The position numbers were made by a program, and so were the translations under genes. The notes under the pieces are model-generated. The model was given only the letters and a program-made list of their open reading frames with translations. It was not told the origin of the DNA and did not search any database. Shown here piece after piece: positions 5,252-5,742 of a stretch of 5,742 nt of DNA. The DNA is from Gammaproteobacteria bacterium (GTDB lineage Bacteria; Pseudomonadota; Gammaproteobacteria; Chromatiales; Chromatiaceae): assembly GCA_030620735.1 (NCBI GenBank), contig JAUXDV010000135.1, positions 1 through 5,742 of the forward strand, given 5' to 3'. Each line of letters begins with the position of its first letter. The first letter of the stretch is position 1.

Positions 5252-5742
5252 ATGCGTCGTCGTGTGATTCAGATATTCAGCTTACTGCTGGTTGGGGCAT
5301 TATTGAACGCCTGTGAGCAAGAACCAAAAAGTGTCAAGGAGGTCAGCGAGGCATTCTGGCAGGCTGTCATCACTGATGACAGTGATGATGTGGTTGCGTA
5401 CTCAACTCTGCAGAGTGTCGAAGGCTATGAGCGATTTGATCGTGAGTGGCGGAATATGGCAACGACATGGGGGAGGATTGTCATCGATGGAGATGTTGCG
5501 CAAATCGATACAGAGGTCTCCAAACCGGGTGAGAAACCTACGGACGTCCTCTATTTTGTGACCTACCTGGTTAATACGGATGAAGGCTGGAGAGTCGACT
5601 ACCAGCGCACGGCTGAGGCTGTCGGCGTCAGCGGCGCAGTGGTGGATTTTGTTGGCCAGTTGACATCGCTGGGGCAGAATATCCAGCGGCAGGTCGAAGC
5701 CTCCTCTGAAAGTGCTGCGAGACAAATTGCAGCCTTCGTCGG
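5252..5742 (+). CDS. Putative lipoprotein with possible NTF2-like domain (partial, 3' end missing)
   Basis: The frame from the ATG at 5252 stays open for 163 codons and runs off the window. Residues 1-21 form a lipoprotein signal peptide: MRRR, a hydrophobic stretch from V5 to L18, then LNAC with C21 as the lipidated cysteine. Asparagine at -2 is unusual for a lipobox. Position +2 is E22, not aspartate, so under E. coli rules it would go to the outer membrane. Residues about 26-118 begin with a helix (VKEVSEAFWQAV), include an acidic TDDSDD patch at 41-46, and end with strand-like segments closing in GWRVDY at 112-117. This resembles small NTF2-like or DUF4878-type lipoprotein domains, judged only by pattern. 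Residues about 124-163 look like a long amphipathic helix with hydrophobic residues at V131, V134, L137, L140, I144 and V148. The role is unknown; an envelope location is the safest inference. Confidence 0.82.
   Translation, partial: MRRRVIQIFSLLLVGALLNACEQEPKSVKEVSEAFWQAVITDDSDDVVAYSTLQSVEGYERFDREWRNMATTWGRIVIDGDVAQIDTEVSKPGEKPTDVLYFVTYLVNTDEGWRVDYQRTAEAVGVSGAVVDFVGQLTSLGQNIQRQVEASSESAARQIAAFV

Noticed and set aside
5402..5725. Minus-strand open frame antisense to the lipoprotein gene
   Set aside because: The plus-strand frame has a strong ribosome binding site, a signal peptide and a lipobox; the antisense frame has none of these.

Overview
The window looks like chromosome from a free-living or symbiotic gammaproteobacterium of moderate GC content. 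The evidence is the rpsO-pnp pair, the proteobacterial-type GshA, and protein sequences that stay close to their Escherichia coli counterparts. The style of the small genes and of the intergenic palindromes would suit the sulfur-oxidising or Chromatiales-like part of the class. That placement is an impression from the sequence, not a demonstrated assignment.

Layout, left to right. The last codons of rpsO (ribosomal protein S15) end at 47. After 31 bases comes a complete pnp (polynucleotide phosphorylase, 79-2175, GTG start), closed by a textbook rho-independent terminator with a GCAA tetraloop (2207-2231). The gap to the next gene holds a striking palindrome with two perfect 28-base arms built from 9-base CACGAAAxx units (2271-2348). 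Next is a two-gene unit: a YihX-like HAD phosphatase (2385-2987) whose stop codon overlaps the TTG start of gshA (glutamate-cysteine ligase, 2984-4573). Downstream of gshA lie a 9-bp stem-loop and a longer nested imperfect palindrome (4628-4700), which separates gshA from a convergent small gene. That gene (4699-4932, minus strand) encodes 77 residues with an apparent HMA/ferredoxin-like fold but no metal-binding CxxC. A divergent, AT-rich intergenic region (4933-5251) follows. It carries a good candidate Fur box overlapping a predicted promoter for the small minus-strand gene, and an extended -10 promoter candidate for the rightward gene. The window ends inside a lipoprotein gene (from 5252) with a signal peptide, a lipobox cysteine, a possible NTF2-like domain and an amphipathic helical tail.

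How the parts relate. rpsO-pnp is the conserved translation/RNA-decay pair. HAD-gshA is a translationally coupled unit that places a sugar-phosphate-type phosphatase beside the first step of glutathione synthesis. The right end is accessory-like: a small metal-domain-like protein under possible iron control, divergent from an envelope lipoprotein. Most of the window is ordinary housekeeping sequence. The points most worth a second look are the putative Fur-controlled cysteine-less HMA-like gene, the two intergenic palindromes, and the HAD-gshA coupling. I found no clear new multi-gene system.
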